From NCBI RefSeq assembly GCF_009755605.1, contig NZ_WPNZ01000027.1, positions 62,001 to 126,000 on the forward strand: DNA of 64,000 bases, given 5' to 3'. Source of the DNA: Streptomyces typhae. GTDB lineage: Bacteria; Actinomycetota; Actinomycetes; Streptomycetales; Streptomycetaceae. The position numbers and the translations under genes are program-made. Of the stretch, positions 52,373-61,626 are shown in pieces. The notes beneath the pieces were generated by a model. The model ran no database searches and was not told the origin of the DNA. It saw nothing but the letters and a program-made list of their open reading frames with translations. Numbering within the stretch: the first letter of the stretch is position 1; the number at the start of each line of letters is the position of its first letter.

Positions 52373-53350
52373 ATGGACCTGGAGTTGCGGCACCTGAGGA
52401 CGATCCGCGCGATCGCCGACGCGGGCAGCCTCACCAAGGCGGCCACCGCGCTCGGGCTCGCACAGCCCGCGCTCAGTGCGCAGCTGAAACGGATCGAGCG
52501 GGCCCTGGGCGGGGAGCTCTTCGAACGCGGCCGGTTCGGGGTGCGGCCCACCGCGCTCGGCGAGTTCGTGCTCGCGCGCGCCCGCATCGTGCTGCCCGCG
52601 GTCAGCGGGCTCCAGGAGGAGGCCGAGCGGTTCAACCGGGTCTGGCAGGACCAGCGCGGCTTCCGGCTCGGCGCCACGCACGGGCCGCTGCTCGGCGGCC
52701 TGGTGGACCGGCTGGCCGCCGCGCATCCGGACCGGCCCGTGTCGACGTACACGGCCTGGTCCGAGCGGGACATCGCCGGGCAGGTCGCGGACGCCCGGCT
52801 CGACTTCGCGCTGATCGGCACGTGCGGGGCGAGCACGCCGCCGGAGAACGAGCGGCTCGTGTGGCGCGAGGTGGCGCGGGACCCGGTGTTCGTCATGCTC
52901 ACCACCGGGCACCGCCTTGCCGACACCCCGGAGATCGAGCTGGCCGACCTGGCCGACGAGGCGTGGACGGACGTCCCGGGCGACGGGTGCTTCGGGGACT
53001 GCTTCACCGCCGCGTGCGCGCGGGCGGGCTTCACCCCTGCCTCGGTGTACGAGACCGACACCGCGTCCTGCGTCCATCTGGTGCAGGTGGGGCGGGCGGT
53101 GGGGTTGTGCCGGGCCACGTTTCCGCCGACCGCGGGGATCGTGACACGGCCGCTCGCCGGGGCGCCGCTGTACTGGCGGCATCTTCTGGGGTGGCATCCG
53201 GAGACCTACGCCCATGACACCGCGGCGGCCGTGTTCGCCCACGCGCGGGCCGCGCACGCCGAGGCGGCCGCGCGGAGCGAGAGCTACTCGGCGTGGCTGG
53301 CCGCGCCGGGGACCGCCGCGCCAGGATCCGCCGCGGAGCAGCATCCTTAG
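52373..53350 (+). CDS. LysR family regulator
   Basis: This 325-aa LysR protein has an HTH (residues 1-62, GSLTKAATALGLAQPALSAQL) and an effector domain. Three cysteines cluster in GDGCFGDCFTAACARAG, unusual in this position. The spacing to glgX is 72 bases. The secreted protease gene starts 160 bases downstream on the same strand, so it may be a target; LysR regulators often lie near the protease genes of Streptomyces. ATG 52373 (MDLELRHLRTI) is canonical, with weak ribosome signal. Confidence 0.9.
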   Translation: MDLELRHLRTIRAIADAGSLTKAATALGLAQPALSAQLKRIERALGGELFERGRFGVRPTALGEFVLARARIVLPAVSGLQEEAERFNRVWQDQRGFRLGATHGPLLGGLVDRLAAAHPDRPVSTYTAWSERDIAGQVADARLDFALIGTCGASTPPENERLVWREVARDPVFVMLTTGHRLADTPEIELADLADEAWTDVPGDGCFGDCFTAACARAGFTPASVYETDTASCVHLVQVGRAVGLCRATFPPTAGIVTRPLAGAPLYWRHLLGWHPETYAHDTAAAVFAHARAAHAEAAARSESYSAWLAAPGTAAPGSAAEQHP

Positions 53351-53510
53351 GTCCCCGGCCGCGTTCCATAACGCGGCGGCAGGGGGGCAACTGGCATCTA
53401 CTGACGGCATGTTGGCCCTTCTACGGTGTGGTCGACCGGAGAACGAGCGGATCCCGCTTCCCCGCGTTCATGGATCCGCCGCTCCCCGTCCACACCGAGG
53501 AGAGACCCCC

Positions 53511-54929
53511 ATGCAGCACAGACACCCCTCCCCGAACCAACGTAGTAGCTGTACCGCTCGCCGCCGCGTCCAGGCGGCCGGTGCCGCCCTGGCTGCGGCC
53601 GGCGCGCTGGTCCTCGCCGGACTGCCGGGCTCCGCGTCCGCGCAGTCCGACGCTTCCCCCACACCCTCCCCGCGCGACGCCGCCGCCACCGCAGCCGTGG
53701 CGAAGACGTCGCCCGAGGTCCTCCAGGCCATGCAGCGCGACCTGGGCCTGACCGCCGCGCAGGCCAAGGCGCGCCTGGTCAACGAGGCGGACGCGGGTGC
53801 GGCCGCCGGATCGCTCCAGGCCGCGCTCGGCCGTGACTTCGCCGGCGCCTGGGTGACCGGCGCCACCTCGGCCTCGCTCACCGTCGCCACCACCGACGCC
53901 CGGGACGTCGCGGCCATCGAGGCCGAGGGCGCCCGCGCCCTGCTGGTGCGGCACTCCGTGGCCCAGCTCGACGCGGCGAAGGCCAAGCTGGACCGGGCCG
54001 CCAAGAGCACCCGGACGGCCGACGCACCCGTGTGGTACGTCGACGTCAAGTCCAACGCGGTCGTCGTGAACGCCCTGAAGACCTCCGCGGCCGACAAGTT
54101 CGTCGCCGCGGCCGGCGTCGACGCGGACCTCGTGAAGATCAAGAAGACCGCCGAACGACCCCGTCCGTTCTACGACATCGTGGGCGGCGAGGCGTACTAC
54201 ATGGGCAGCGGCGGCCGCTGCTCGGTCGGCTTCTCCATCACCCAGGGCGCCACCCAGGGCTTCGCGACCGCGGGCCACTGCGGCCGGGCGGGCACCACGA
54301 CGCGCGGCGTCAACCAGCAGGCCCAGGGCACCTTCCGCGGCTCGATCTTCCCGGGCAAGGACATGGCCTGGGTGGCCGCGAACTCGCAGTGGACCGCCAC
54401 CCCGTACGTGAAGGGCTCCGGCGGCCAGCGCGTGGGCGTCGCGGGCTCGACGCAGTCCGCGGTGGGCGCCTCGATCTGCCGCTCCGGATCGACCACCGGC
54501 TGGCACTGCGGAACGATCTCGCAGCACAACACCAGCGTCACCTACCCCGAGGGCACCATCAGCGGTGTGACGCGGACGACCGTGTGCGCGGAGCCCGGTG
54601 ACTCCGGCGGCTCGTACATCTCGGGCAGCCAGGCGCAGGGCGTCACCTCGGGCGGATCCGGCAACTGCCGCTCCGGTGGCACGACGTTCCACCAGCCGAT
54701 CAACCCGCTCCTTCAGCAGTACTCGCTGACGCTGAAGACCACGGGCGGCGGCCAGGACCCGGACCCGGACCCCGGTAACCCGGGCAACACCACCTGGGCC
54801 GAGGGCAAGGTCTACGCGGCCGGCGACACGGTCGTCTACGACGGCACCAACTACCGCTGCCTCCAGCCGCACCAGGCACAGCCCGGCTGGGAGCCGCCGA
54901 GCACTCCCGCGCTGTGGGAACAGGCGTGA
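53511..54929 (+). CDS. Secreted chymotrypsin-like serine protease (S1E) with chitin-binding module
   Basis: This 472-aa preproprotein resembles Streptomyces griseus proteases of the SGPC type. It has a signal peptide (to about residue 45) and an alpha-lytic-type pro-region (46-222). Mature protease starts near IVGGEAYYMG with H256 (TAGHCG), D284 (GKDMAW) and S365 (EPGDSGGSY). A Pro/Asp linker (GQDPDPDPGNPG) is followed by a CBM5/12-type module (TWAEGKVYAAGDTVVYDG). The mature enzyme is stabilised by disulfides. GAGGAGA precedes ATG 53511. It would digest protein bound in chitin-rich matter, feeding peptide uptake. Confidence 0.95.
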   Translation: MQHRHPSPNQRSSCTARRRVQAAGAALAAAGALVLAGLPGSASAQSDASPTPSPRDAAATAAVAKTSPEVLQAMQRDLGLTAAQAKARLVNEADAGAAAGSLQAALGRDFAGAWVTGATSASLTVATTDARDVAAIEAEGARALLVRHSVAQLDAAKAKLDRAAKSTRTADAPVWYVDVKSNAVVVNALKTSAADKFVAAAGVDADLVKIKKTAERPRPFYDIVGGEAYYMGSGGRCSVGFSITQGATQGFATAGHCGRAGTTTRGVNQQAQGTFRGSIFPGKDMAWVAANSQWTATPYVKGSGGQRVGVAGSTQSAVGASICRSGSTTGWHCGTISQHNTSVTYPEGTISGVTRTTVCAEPGDSGGSYISGSQAQGVTSGGSGNCRSGGTTFHQPINPLLQQYSLTLKTTGGGQDPDPDPGNPGNTTWAEGKVYAAGDTVVYDGTNYRCLQPHQAQPGWEPPSTPALWEQA

Positions 54930-54950
54930 CGACAGCGCACTGACCCGCAG

Positions 54951-54974
54951 GGGCCCGTCCTCAGGGGCGGGCCC
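54951..54974 (+). terminator. Hairpin after the protease gene
   Basis: GGGCCCG and CGGGCCC form a 7-bp stem with a 10-base loop, 22 bases past the protease stop. A second GGGCCCC-type pair follows immediately. Confidence 0.6.
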
Positions 54975-55112
54975 ACCGGGCCCCGCAACGGGCCCCACAC
55001 TCATCCGCGCTGGTGGGAGCGCGGGTGCGGACCCAGGGCGGGGAGGTCGTGACTCCGGGGGGAGGCACGGCCGTAAGGACCGGATTCCGGCCTCGGCCGA
55101 CCGTGTGGGCGG

Positions 55113-55364
55113 TCAGCCGGGGATTCCGCGGTCGTAGGCGGTCGCCACTGCCGCGGCACGGTCCTTGGCGCCCAACTTGCCACAGTTGTCGGTGAGATGG
55201 GTCTTGACCGTGGCTTCGCCGATGGACAGCTGCTCGGCGGCGCCCCGGTTCGAGGTGCCCCTGGCGACGAGCGCGAGCACTTCCCGTTCGCGGGTGCTCA
55301 GCGGTTCGTCGCCAGGGGCACGCACGCGTTCCGCCGGGCGCGAGGCCACGGCCGGTGACAGCAC
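55113..55364 (-). pseudogene. LuxR/NarL HTH remnant of a response regulator
   Basis: The reading frame encodes only the C-terminal output domain: LSTREREVLALVARGTSNRGAAEQLSIGEATVKTHL and then KLGAKDRAAAVATAYDRG. The receiver domain that belongs in front has no intact frame; upstream sequence retains only a short LSPAVA linker. Substitutions in the recognition helix (LTDNCGKLG where LLRVYGKLG-like is usual) also suggest decay. No sensor kinase is near. It sits in the 577-base gap between the protease and the ABC exporter (54930-55506), otherwise empty. Confidence 0.7.
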
Positions 55365-55506
55365 CGCGCGGCCCTCGGGGGCGGTGCACCCGTGGCGACC
55401 TGGGACCAGCGGCGGCGCATCGGCGGCGGCCTAGGACCAGCGGAGGACCCCGGCCGGTCCAAAACCCACTGGGCGCTGTCAGAGGTGAAACGTAGGCTCG
55501 CCCCTG

Positions 55507-57414
55507 ATGCCCACGACACATGCACCTGCCAAGGAACCCGGCGGCCGGTCCGCCGTCCGGACACTCAGACGGCTGTGGCCGTACGTGCGTCCCGTACGCA
55601 CACGCCTGTTCACCGCGGGAGTCGTCGCCATCGTGGCGTCGTGCACGGGACTGGTGTTCCCCCTCGTCCTGAAGTGGATGGTGGACGGCCCGGTGGCCGA
55701 CCGGGACACCGGGGGCGTCTGGCTCGGCGCGCTCCTGCTGCTCGGGCTCGGCGTGGCCGAGGCGCTCCTGTTCGGGTTCCGGCGCTGGCTGGTGGCGCGC
55801 CCCCTCGCCGGTGTCGAGGCCGCCATGCGGGCTCATCTCTTCCGCCATCTCCAGCGCGTCCCGGTCGCGTTCCACGACCGGTGGGCGTCGGGCCAGTTGC
55901 TCTCGCGCGGCACGACGGACCTGATGCTGCTGCGCATGTTCCTCGCGTTCCCGCTGACGTTCCTGGTGGTCAACGGCGCGACGATCCTCGTGGGCATGGC
56001 GATCCTGCTCGCCCAGGAGTGGACGCTCGGCCTGGTCCTGCTCGCGCCCGTGGTGCCGATGGTGGTCTTCCTCGCGTACTTCGAGGGGCGGTACGCCGCG
56101 GTGTCGCGGCGCGCGCAGGACCAGGTCGGCGATCTGACGACGGTCGTCGAGGAGAGCGTGCTCGGCATCCGGATCATCAAGGGCTTCGGGCGGCACCGCA
56201 GCCAGGCCCTGGCGTTCCGCGAGCTGTCCCGCACGCTGCGCGGCACGGAACTGGCCAAGGCCCGGCTGCTCGCCGCGATCTACGCGGTCATCATGACGCT
56301 GCCGGAGCTGGCGATCGGGGCGGCGCTCGTCCTCGGCTCGGTGCAGGTGGCCGACGGCGACCTGTCGACGGGCACGCTGGTGGCGTTCCTGTCCACGGCG
56401 CTGGCGCTGCGCTGGCCGGTGGAGTCGATCGGTTTCCTGCTCGCGATGAGCCAGGAGGCGGCGACGGCGACGGAGCGGTACTTCGAGGTGCTGGACGCGG
56501 AGCCGGAGGCGGAGTCGGCTACGGCTCCGGCTCCGGCTCCGGCTCCGGAGCATGGCACGGAGAGCGTGCGGAGCACGGACCCCGCACCGGGCGCGGAGGC
56601 CGCACCGGGCGCGGAGGCCGCACCGGGCGCAGAGCCCCTACGGGGTCCGGTCCGCGAACAGGCCCCGGTTCCCGTTGACGGCATCCGCTTCCACGCCGTC
56701 CAGTTCCGCTACCCCGACGCCCCGGACCACTCCCCCGCCGTCCTGGAGCACATTGACCTGCACATCCGCACCGGCGAGACGATGGCACTCGTCGGTGCCA
56801 CCGGCAGCGGCAAGACGACGCTGACCGCTCTCGTGCCCCGGCTGCACGAGGTGACCGGCGGGCGCATCACGCTCGACGGCGAGGACATCGCGGCGATGCC
56901 GCGCGAGCGGGTGCGGTCGCTGGTGTCCATGGCCTTCGAGGAGCCGACGCTGTTCTCCGCCTCCGTGGGCGAGAACGTCCTCATGGGCTCCGGCGGCACC
57001 GCGGGCGTCGACGCGTTGGACCGGGCGCTCGCGGTGGCGCAGGCCGAGTTCGTGCACGCCCTGCCGCAGGGCGCCGACACCCAGGTCGGGGAGCAGGGGC
57101 TGAGCCTGTCGGGCGGACAGCGGCAGCGGCTCGCGCTGGCCCGCGCGGTCGTGGGCACCCCGCGCTTCCTCGTGCTCGACGACCCGCTGTCGGCCCTTGA
57201 CGTGCACACCGAGGCGCTGGTGGAGGCGGCGCTGCGGCGGGTCCTGAAGGACACCACGGCCCTGGTGGTGGCGCACCGCCCGTCGACGGTGCTGCTTGCC
57301 GACCGGGTGGCGCTGCTGTCCGGGGGCCGCGTCGCGGCGGTGGGCACGCACCAGGAACTGCTGCGGGACAACGCGGAGTACGCATGGCTGATGTCTGGGG
57401 GAACGGAAGGATGA
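55507..57414 (+). CDS. ABC exporter half-transporter 1 (degenerate ATPase site)
   Basis: This 635-aa protein has six membrane segments (about 20-320) fused to a nucleotide-binding domain. Walker A is GATGSGKT (about 430-437), the signature LSGGQRQ and Walker B FLVLDDPLSALD. The residue after Walker B, normally catalytic Glu, is Asp, as in the inactive site of heterodimeric exporters (BmrC, TM287). A linker of Ala/Pro and PGAEA repeats (about 338-380) joins the parts. The stop overlaps the start of the second half-transporter by ATGA. It likely exports a drug, lipid or peptide as a heterodimer. Confidence 0.92.
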   Translation: MPTTHAPAKEPGGRSAVRTLRRLWPYVRPVRTRLFTAGVVAIVASCTGLVFPLVLKWMVDGPVADRDTGGVWLGALLLLGLGVAEALLFGFRRWLVARPLAGVEAAMRAHLFRHLQRVPVAFHDRWASGQLLSRGTTDLMLLRMFLAFPLTFLVVNGATILVGMAILLAQEWTLGLVLLAPVVPMVVFLAYFEGRYAAVSRRAQDQVGDLTTVVEESVLGIRIIKGFGRHRSQALAFRELSRTLRGTELAKARLLAAIYAVIMTLPELAIGAALVLGSVQVADGDLSTGTLVAFLSTALALRWPVESIGFLLAMSQEAATATERYFEVLDAEPEAESATAPAPAPAPEHGTESVRSTDPAPGAEAAPGAEAAPGAEPLRGPVREQAPVPVDGIRFHAVQFRYPDAPDHSPAVLEHIDLHIRTGETMALVGATGSGKTTLTALVPRLHEVTGGRITLDGEDIAAMPRERVRSLVSMAFEEPTLFSASVGENVLMGSGGTAGVDALDRALAVAQAEFVHALPQGADTQVGEQGLSLSGGQRQRLALARAVVGTPRFLVLDDPLSALDVHTEALVEAALRRVLKDTTALVVAHRPSTVLLADRVALLSGGRVAAVGTHQELLRDNAEYAWLMSGGTEG

Positions 57415-59441
57415 GCACGACCGGAACAGGCGCAGGTACAGGCGCAGGCACAGATACAGGCACAGGCACAGGCACAGGCACAGACGCAAGCACAGGCAAA
57501 CCAGCTGATACGGGCAAGTGCACCGATACCACCCCCCACACCCCTAACGACGCCCCCCACACCCCCCAAACAGCCCCCGACACGGACGACGCCTTCGACC
57601 AGGACTCGCTCCCCGCTCCCCCGGGCGCCACCGGCGCCCTGCTGCGCTCCCTCCTGGCGCCCCGCCGCGCCCGCGTCGCCGTGGCCGCCCTGCTCCTGCT
57701 GGTGCAGCAGGCGGTCATCCAGGCGGGTCCGCTGCTCGTCGCGTACGCCATCGACCGTGCCGTGCCCGCGTTCCGCGCGGGGGACCACGGGCCGCTGATC
57801 ACGGTCGGCGTGGCCTATCTGGGGTGCGCGGTGGCGGCGGGCGGCTTCCAGTACGCGTTCATCCTGGCGTCCGCGCGCGTCAACCAGGACGTGCTGCTCG
57901 ATCTGCGGGGCCGCATCTTCCGGCACGCGCAGGCGCTCAGCGTGGACTTCCACGAGCGGTACACGTCGGGGCGGCTGATCTCCCGCTCCACCACGGACGT
58001 GGAGTCGCTGCGGGAACTGCTCGCCGAGGGACTCCAGGAACTCCTCACGGTCGTCCTGTCGTTCGTGTCCATCTCCGTGATGCTGCTCTGGCTCGACCTC
58101 GGCCTAGGCGCGGTCGCCGTCGCCTCCTTCGTGCCCCTGTACCTCCTCATCCGCCTCTACCAGCGGCGCGCCGGAAGGGTGTACCGCGCCCGTTCCACGG
58201 CCGTGGCCGCCGTCATCGTGAAGTTCACGGAGACGATGAACGGCATCCGCCCGGTGCGGGCGTTCCGCCGCGAGCGGGCCAACGAGGAGCAGTTCGGGGC
58301 GCTCAACCACGTCCACGAGCGCGTCAACGGCGACGCACTCCTGGAGATGGCCCGGTACGTGGTGGGCTCACGGCTCGTCGCGAACACCGCGGTCGCGGGG
58401 ATCGTGCTGTGGGGCGCGTACCGCGTCGCGCAGGACACGCTCGCGCTCGGTGTGCTCGCCGCGGCCGTGCTCTACCTGCGGCGTCTCTACGACCCCATCG
58501 ACCGGCTCGGGATGTTCCTGAACTCGTACCAGTCGGCGGCGGCCTCGCTGGAGAAGATCGCGGGCCTGCTCGCGCAGACGCCGTCGGTGCCGGAGCCCGC
58601 GCCCGGGACCGGGAAGCCGCTGCCGCCGCTCGCCTCCGCGCAGCCGGGCCGCACCGTCGAGTTCGACGGCGTGCGCTTCGCGTACCGCACCGGCGGCGAG
58701 GTGCTGCCGCGCTTCGACCTGACGCTGCCGGCCGGGCAGACCGTGGCGGTGGTCGGGTCCACCGGCGCGGGCAAGTCGACCCTGGCGAAGCTCCTCGCCC
58801 GCTTCTACGACCCTTCGCCGGAGGCGTCTGACGGGCCCGGCCAAGAGGCCGCCGCCGGTGGCCGTGTCCTGCTCGACGGCGTCGACCTGCGCGACCTGGC
58901 GACGACCGAGCTGCGGCGCGGCGTCGTGATGGTCACGCAGGAGGCGTTCCTGTTCTCCGGCACGGTCGCGGAGAACATCGCGATCGGGCGCCCGGACGCC
59001 ACCCGCGAGGAAATCGAGCGGGCCGCGAAGGCCATCGGCGCCCATGACTTCATCACCTCGCTGCCCGACGGCTACGACACCGACGTACGCAAGCGCGGCG
59101 GGCGCATCTCGGCGGGCCAGCGCCAACTGGTGGCGTTCGCCCGTGCCCTGCTCGCCGACCCGGCCGTCCTGATCCTGGACGAGGCCACCAGCTCGCTGGA
59201 CATCCCCGGCGAGCGGGCCGTGCAGCGGGCGATGGACACGGTGCTCCGCGGCCGTACCGCCGTCGTCATCGCCCACCGCCTGTCGACGGTGGAGATCGCC
59301 GACCGCGTCCTGGTGATGGAGCACGGCCGCATCGTGGAGGACGGCACCCCCGCCGACCTCATCAGGGGCACGGGCCCGTTCGCGGAGCTGCACCGGGCGT
59401 GGCGGGACAGCGTGGTGGGCGGCGGCAAGGCGGCCCCCTAG
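57411..59441 (+). CDS. ABC exporter half-transporter 2 (catalytic Glu intact)
   Basis: This 676-aa partner has an N-terminal Thr/Gly repeat tail (residues 3-40) encoded by a CAGGCA-like hexanucleotide microsatellite. The membrane domain is followed by an NBD with Walker A GSTGAGKS (about 450-457), signature ISAGQRQL (altered from LSGGQ) and Walker B VLILDEATSSLD with catalytic Glu. In heterodimers the altered signature pairs with the site bearing Asp, giving one active and one degenerate site. ATG 57411 follows GGAAGG and overlaps the first gene's stop. The substrate is unknown. Confidence 0.93.
   Translation: MSTTGTGAGTGAGTDTGTGTGTGTDASTGKPADTGKCTDTTPHTPNDAPHTPQTAPDTDDAFDQDSLPAPPGATGALLRSLLAPRRARVAVAALLLLVQQAVIQAGPLLVAYAIDRAVPAFRAGDHGPLITVGVAYLGCAVAAGGFQYAFILASARVNQDVLLDLRGRIFRHAQALSVDFHERYTSGRLISRSTTDVESLRELLAEGLQELLTVVLSFVSISVMLLWLDLGLGAVAVASFVPLYLLIRLYQRRAGRVYRARSTAVAAVIVKFTETMNGIRPVRAFRRERANEEQFGALNHVHERVNGDALLEMARYVVGSRLVANTAVAGIVLWGAYRVAQDTLALGVLAAAVLYLRRLYDPIDRLGMFLNSYQSAAASLEKIAGLLAQTPSVPEPAPGTGKPLPPLASAQPGRTVEFDGVRFAYRTGGEVLPRFDLTLPAGQTVAVVGSTGAGKSTLAKLLARFYDPSPEASDGPGQEAAAGGRVLLDGVDLRDLATTELRRGVVMVTQEAFLFSGTVAENIAIGRPDATREEIERAAKAIGAHDFITSLPDGYDTDVRKRGGRISAGQRQLVAFARALLADPAVLILDEATSSLDIPGERAVQRAMDTVLRGRTAVVIAHRLSTVEIADRVLVMEHGRIVEDGTPADLIRGTGPFAELHRAWRDSVVGGGKAAP
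57420..57500 (+). repeat. Hexanucleotide microsatellite in the exporter gene
   Basis: Units close to CAGGCA and CACAGG repeat about 12 times near the 5' end of the second half-transporter, coding for a Thr-Gly tail. The unit is six bases, so copy change alters length by two residues and keeps frame. Confidence 0.8.
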
Positions 59442-59501
59442 GCCCCCCGAGCCCTGGCCGAAAGGAGCCGCTCGCTCCGGTACGGCCGTCCGGGTCGGGT
59501 T

Positions 59502-59530
59502 CCACGGCGTGCCGCACCGGCACGCCGTGG
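59502..59530 (+). terminator. Perfect 13-bp hairpin after the ABC exporter
   Basis: CCACGGCGTGCCG and CGGCACGCCGTGG are exact complements around a 3-base loop, 61 bases past the exporter stop. It is the likely terminator of the two-gene exporter operon. Confidence 0.75.
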
Positions 59531-59606
59531 TCGCGGTCCGGGACGCCCCTCGGGTCAGACCCCGCATACCGGACACAAGAATGCGGGCACCGAACGTAAT
59601 CCAGCC

Positions 59607-59658
59607 AATGTGGGTTCACTCACCTGACATGTCCCTGACTCGAATGGCACTCTTCCCC
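59607..59658 (+). promoter_or_regulatory. Shared upstream motif of the M4 protease genes (copy 1)
   Basis: GCCAAT, then 15 bases, then TGACATGT, CCTG and AATGGCAC with CTTCCCC after it. The same elements with equal spacing occur before the second M4 gene (61627-61675). The block is about 155 bases before the first M4 start. It is most likely a promoter or activator site for both genes. Confidence 0.55.
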
Positions 59659-59746
59659 TCACCAGTCGCACGCGCGCTCACCCGTGAGCGACCGGCGCAC
59701 CCCGGGTGCGCCGTTCTGTACAGCACCACGTACGCCCTGCTCCGCC

Positions 59747-59795
59747 CCGGACGGTCACCGCCGTCCGGACGCCCCCAGGCCGTCCGATCGGACGG
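59747..59795. promoter_or_regulatory. Two adjacent palindromes in the M4 protease leader
   Basis: CCGGACGG-TCACCG-CCGTCCGG (59747-59768) is an 8-bp dyad with 6-base loop. CCGTCCGATCGGACGG (59780-59795) is a perfect 16-base palindrome built of the same half-site. They lie 20-65 bases before the protease start and could be an operator pair or an RNA structure. The 370-base gap 59442-59812 has no gene. Confidence 0.55.
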
Positions 59796-59812
59796 TCGCG
59801 CAGAAGGAGTTC

Positions 59813-61498
59813 GTGTTGAGCACATCCCCCACCCCCCGCAGAAGTTCCGCACGTCGGCGGGCCACCGCCATCGGCACGTTCACGGCCGTCGCGGCCCTGC
59901 TCGGCATGGCCGTGCAGGCGGGCACCGCGTCCGCCGACGGACAGACCTCCGGCAGCAAGGTCGACACCGGCGCCCTGCCCGCGAAGCTCTCGCCCTCGCA
60001 GCGCGCGGAGCTGATACGCGACGCGGACGCGAGCAAGGCCGCCACCGCCGCCACGCTCGGCCTCGGCGCCAAGGAGAAGCTCGTCGTCCGCGACGTGATC
60101 AAGGACCGTGACGGCACCACCCACACCCGTTACGAGCGCACCTACGCGGGACTGCCGGTCCTCGGCGGCGACATGGTGGTCGCCACCGCCAAGTCGGGCG
60201 AGGTCACCGACGTCAACCGGGCCTCGAAGGCGAGCCTCAAGGGCCTCGGCACCAGCGCCGACGTGAAGCCCGCGGCGGCCGAGAAGCAGGCGCTCGGCGC
60301 GGCCAAGGCCGAGAAGTCCACGAAGACCAAGGCGGCCGAGGAGCCGCGCAAGGTCGTCTGGCTCGCCGACCCCAAGGGCGGCGCCCCGGTCCTCGCGTAC
60401 GAGACCGTCGTCGGCGGTTTCCAGCAGGACGGCACGCCCAACGAGCTGCACGTCGTGACCGACGCGGCCACCGGCAAGAAGCTCGGCCAGTGGCAGGGCG
60501 TCCACGAGGGCACCGGCAACACGCAGTACAGCGGCCAGGTCCCGCTCACCACGCAGCAGTCGGGCTCGCAGTACACGCTGACCGACACCGCGCGCGGCAA
60601 CCACAAGACGACCAACCTCAACCGCGGCACGTCCGGCAACGGCACGCTGTTCTCCGGGCCCGACGACACCTGGGGCAACGGGCAGGCCTCCAACGCCGAG
60701 ACCGCGGGCGCGGACGCCCACTACGGCGCGGCGCTGACCTGGGACTACTACAAGAGCGTGCACGGCCGCAACGGCATCAGGAACGACGGCCGCGGCGCCA
60801 CCTCGCGCGTGCACTACGGCAACAACTACGTCAACGCCTTCTGGCAGGACTCCTGCTTCTGCATGACGTACGGCGACGGCACCGGCAACAGCAAGCCGCT
60901 GACGTCCATCGACGTGGCCGCCCACGAGATGACCCACGGCGTCACCTCCGCGACCGGCAACATGCAGTACAGCCGTGAGCCCGGCGGCCTGAACGAGGCG
61001 ACCAGCGACATCTTCGCCGCCGCCGTCGAGTTCAACGCCAAGAACGCCTCGGACGTCGGCGACTACAACGTCGGCGAGAAGATCGACATCCGGGGCAACG
61101 GCACGCCGCTGCGCTACATGGACAAGCCCTCCAAGGACGGCTCGTCCCTCGACAACTGGTCCAGCAGGGCCGGCAGCGTCGACGTGCACTACTCGTCGGG
61201 CATCGCCAACCACTTCTTCTACCTGCTGTCCGAGGGCAGCGGCAAGAAGGTCGTGAACGGCGTCTCCTACGACTCGCCCACGTACGACAACAAGCCCGTG
61301 ACCGGCATCGGCATCGACAAGGCCGCCAAGATCTGGTTCCGCGCGCTGACCACGAAGTTCAACACGACCACCAACTACGCGGCGGCACGCACCGGCACCC
61401 TCGCCGCCACGAGCGAGCTGTACGGCGGCACGAGCAGTGCCGAGTACAAGGCGGTGGCCAACGCCTGGGCGGCGGTCAACGTCGGTTCCCGGCCATAG
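59813..61498 (+). CDS. Secreted M4 family metalloprotease (thermolysin-like), copy 1
   Basis: This preproenzyme of about 561 aa has a signal peptide with twin basic patches (SSARRRATAIGTFTAVAALLG, end near ADG) and a pro-region with FTP and PepSY folds. The catalytic domain has HEMTH (H371, E372, H375) and third zinc ligand E395 in GLNEATSDIF. The proton donor His lies in VDVHYSSGIANH. AAGGAG sits just before GTG 59813; TTG 59816 has better spacing and may be the real start. A paralogue follows 260 bases downstream. It would digest external proteins. Confidence 0.94.
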   Translation: MLSTSPTPRRSSARRRATAIGTFTAVAALLGMAVQAGTASADGQTSGSKVDTGALPAKLSPSQRAELIRDADASKAATAATLGLGAKEKLVVRDVIKDRDGTTHTRYERTYAGLPVLGGDMVVATAKSGEVTDVNRASKASLKGLGTSADVKPAAAEKQALGAAKAEKSTKTKAAEEPRKVVWLADPKGGAPVLAYETVVGGFQQDGTPNELHVVTDAATGKKLGQWQGVHEGTGNTQYSGQVPLTTQQSGSQYTLTDTARGNHKTTNLNRGTSGNGTLFSGPDDTWGNGQASNAETAGADAHYGAALTWDYYKSVHGRNGIRNDGRGATSRVHYGNNYVNAFWQDSCFCMTYGDGTGNSKPLTSIDVAAHEMTHGVTSATGNMQYSREPGGLNEATSDIFAAAVEFNAKNASDVGDYNVGEKIDIRGNGTPLRYMDKPSKDGSSLDNWSSRAGSVDVHYSSGIANHFFYLLSEGSGKKVVNGVSYDSPTYDNKPVTGIGIDKAAKIWFRALTTKFNTTTNYAAARTGTLAATSELYGGTSSAEYKAVANAWAAVNVGSRP

Positions 61499-61626
61499 CG
61501 GAGACCCTCTGAGGGGTGCCGCCCCGGGTGACCCGAGCACTCCATGTCCCGGCGGCGGCGCCCCTGTTCCCCCACTGTTCGCATTACGGACCTTGACCTT
61601 CGGCCAACGAACTTGTTTTGGCCAAC

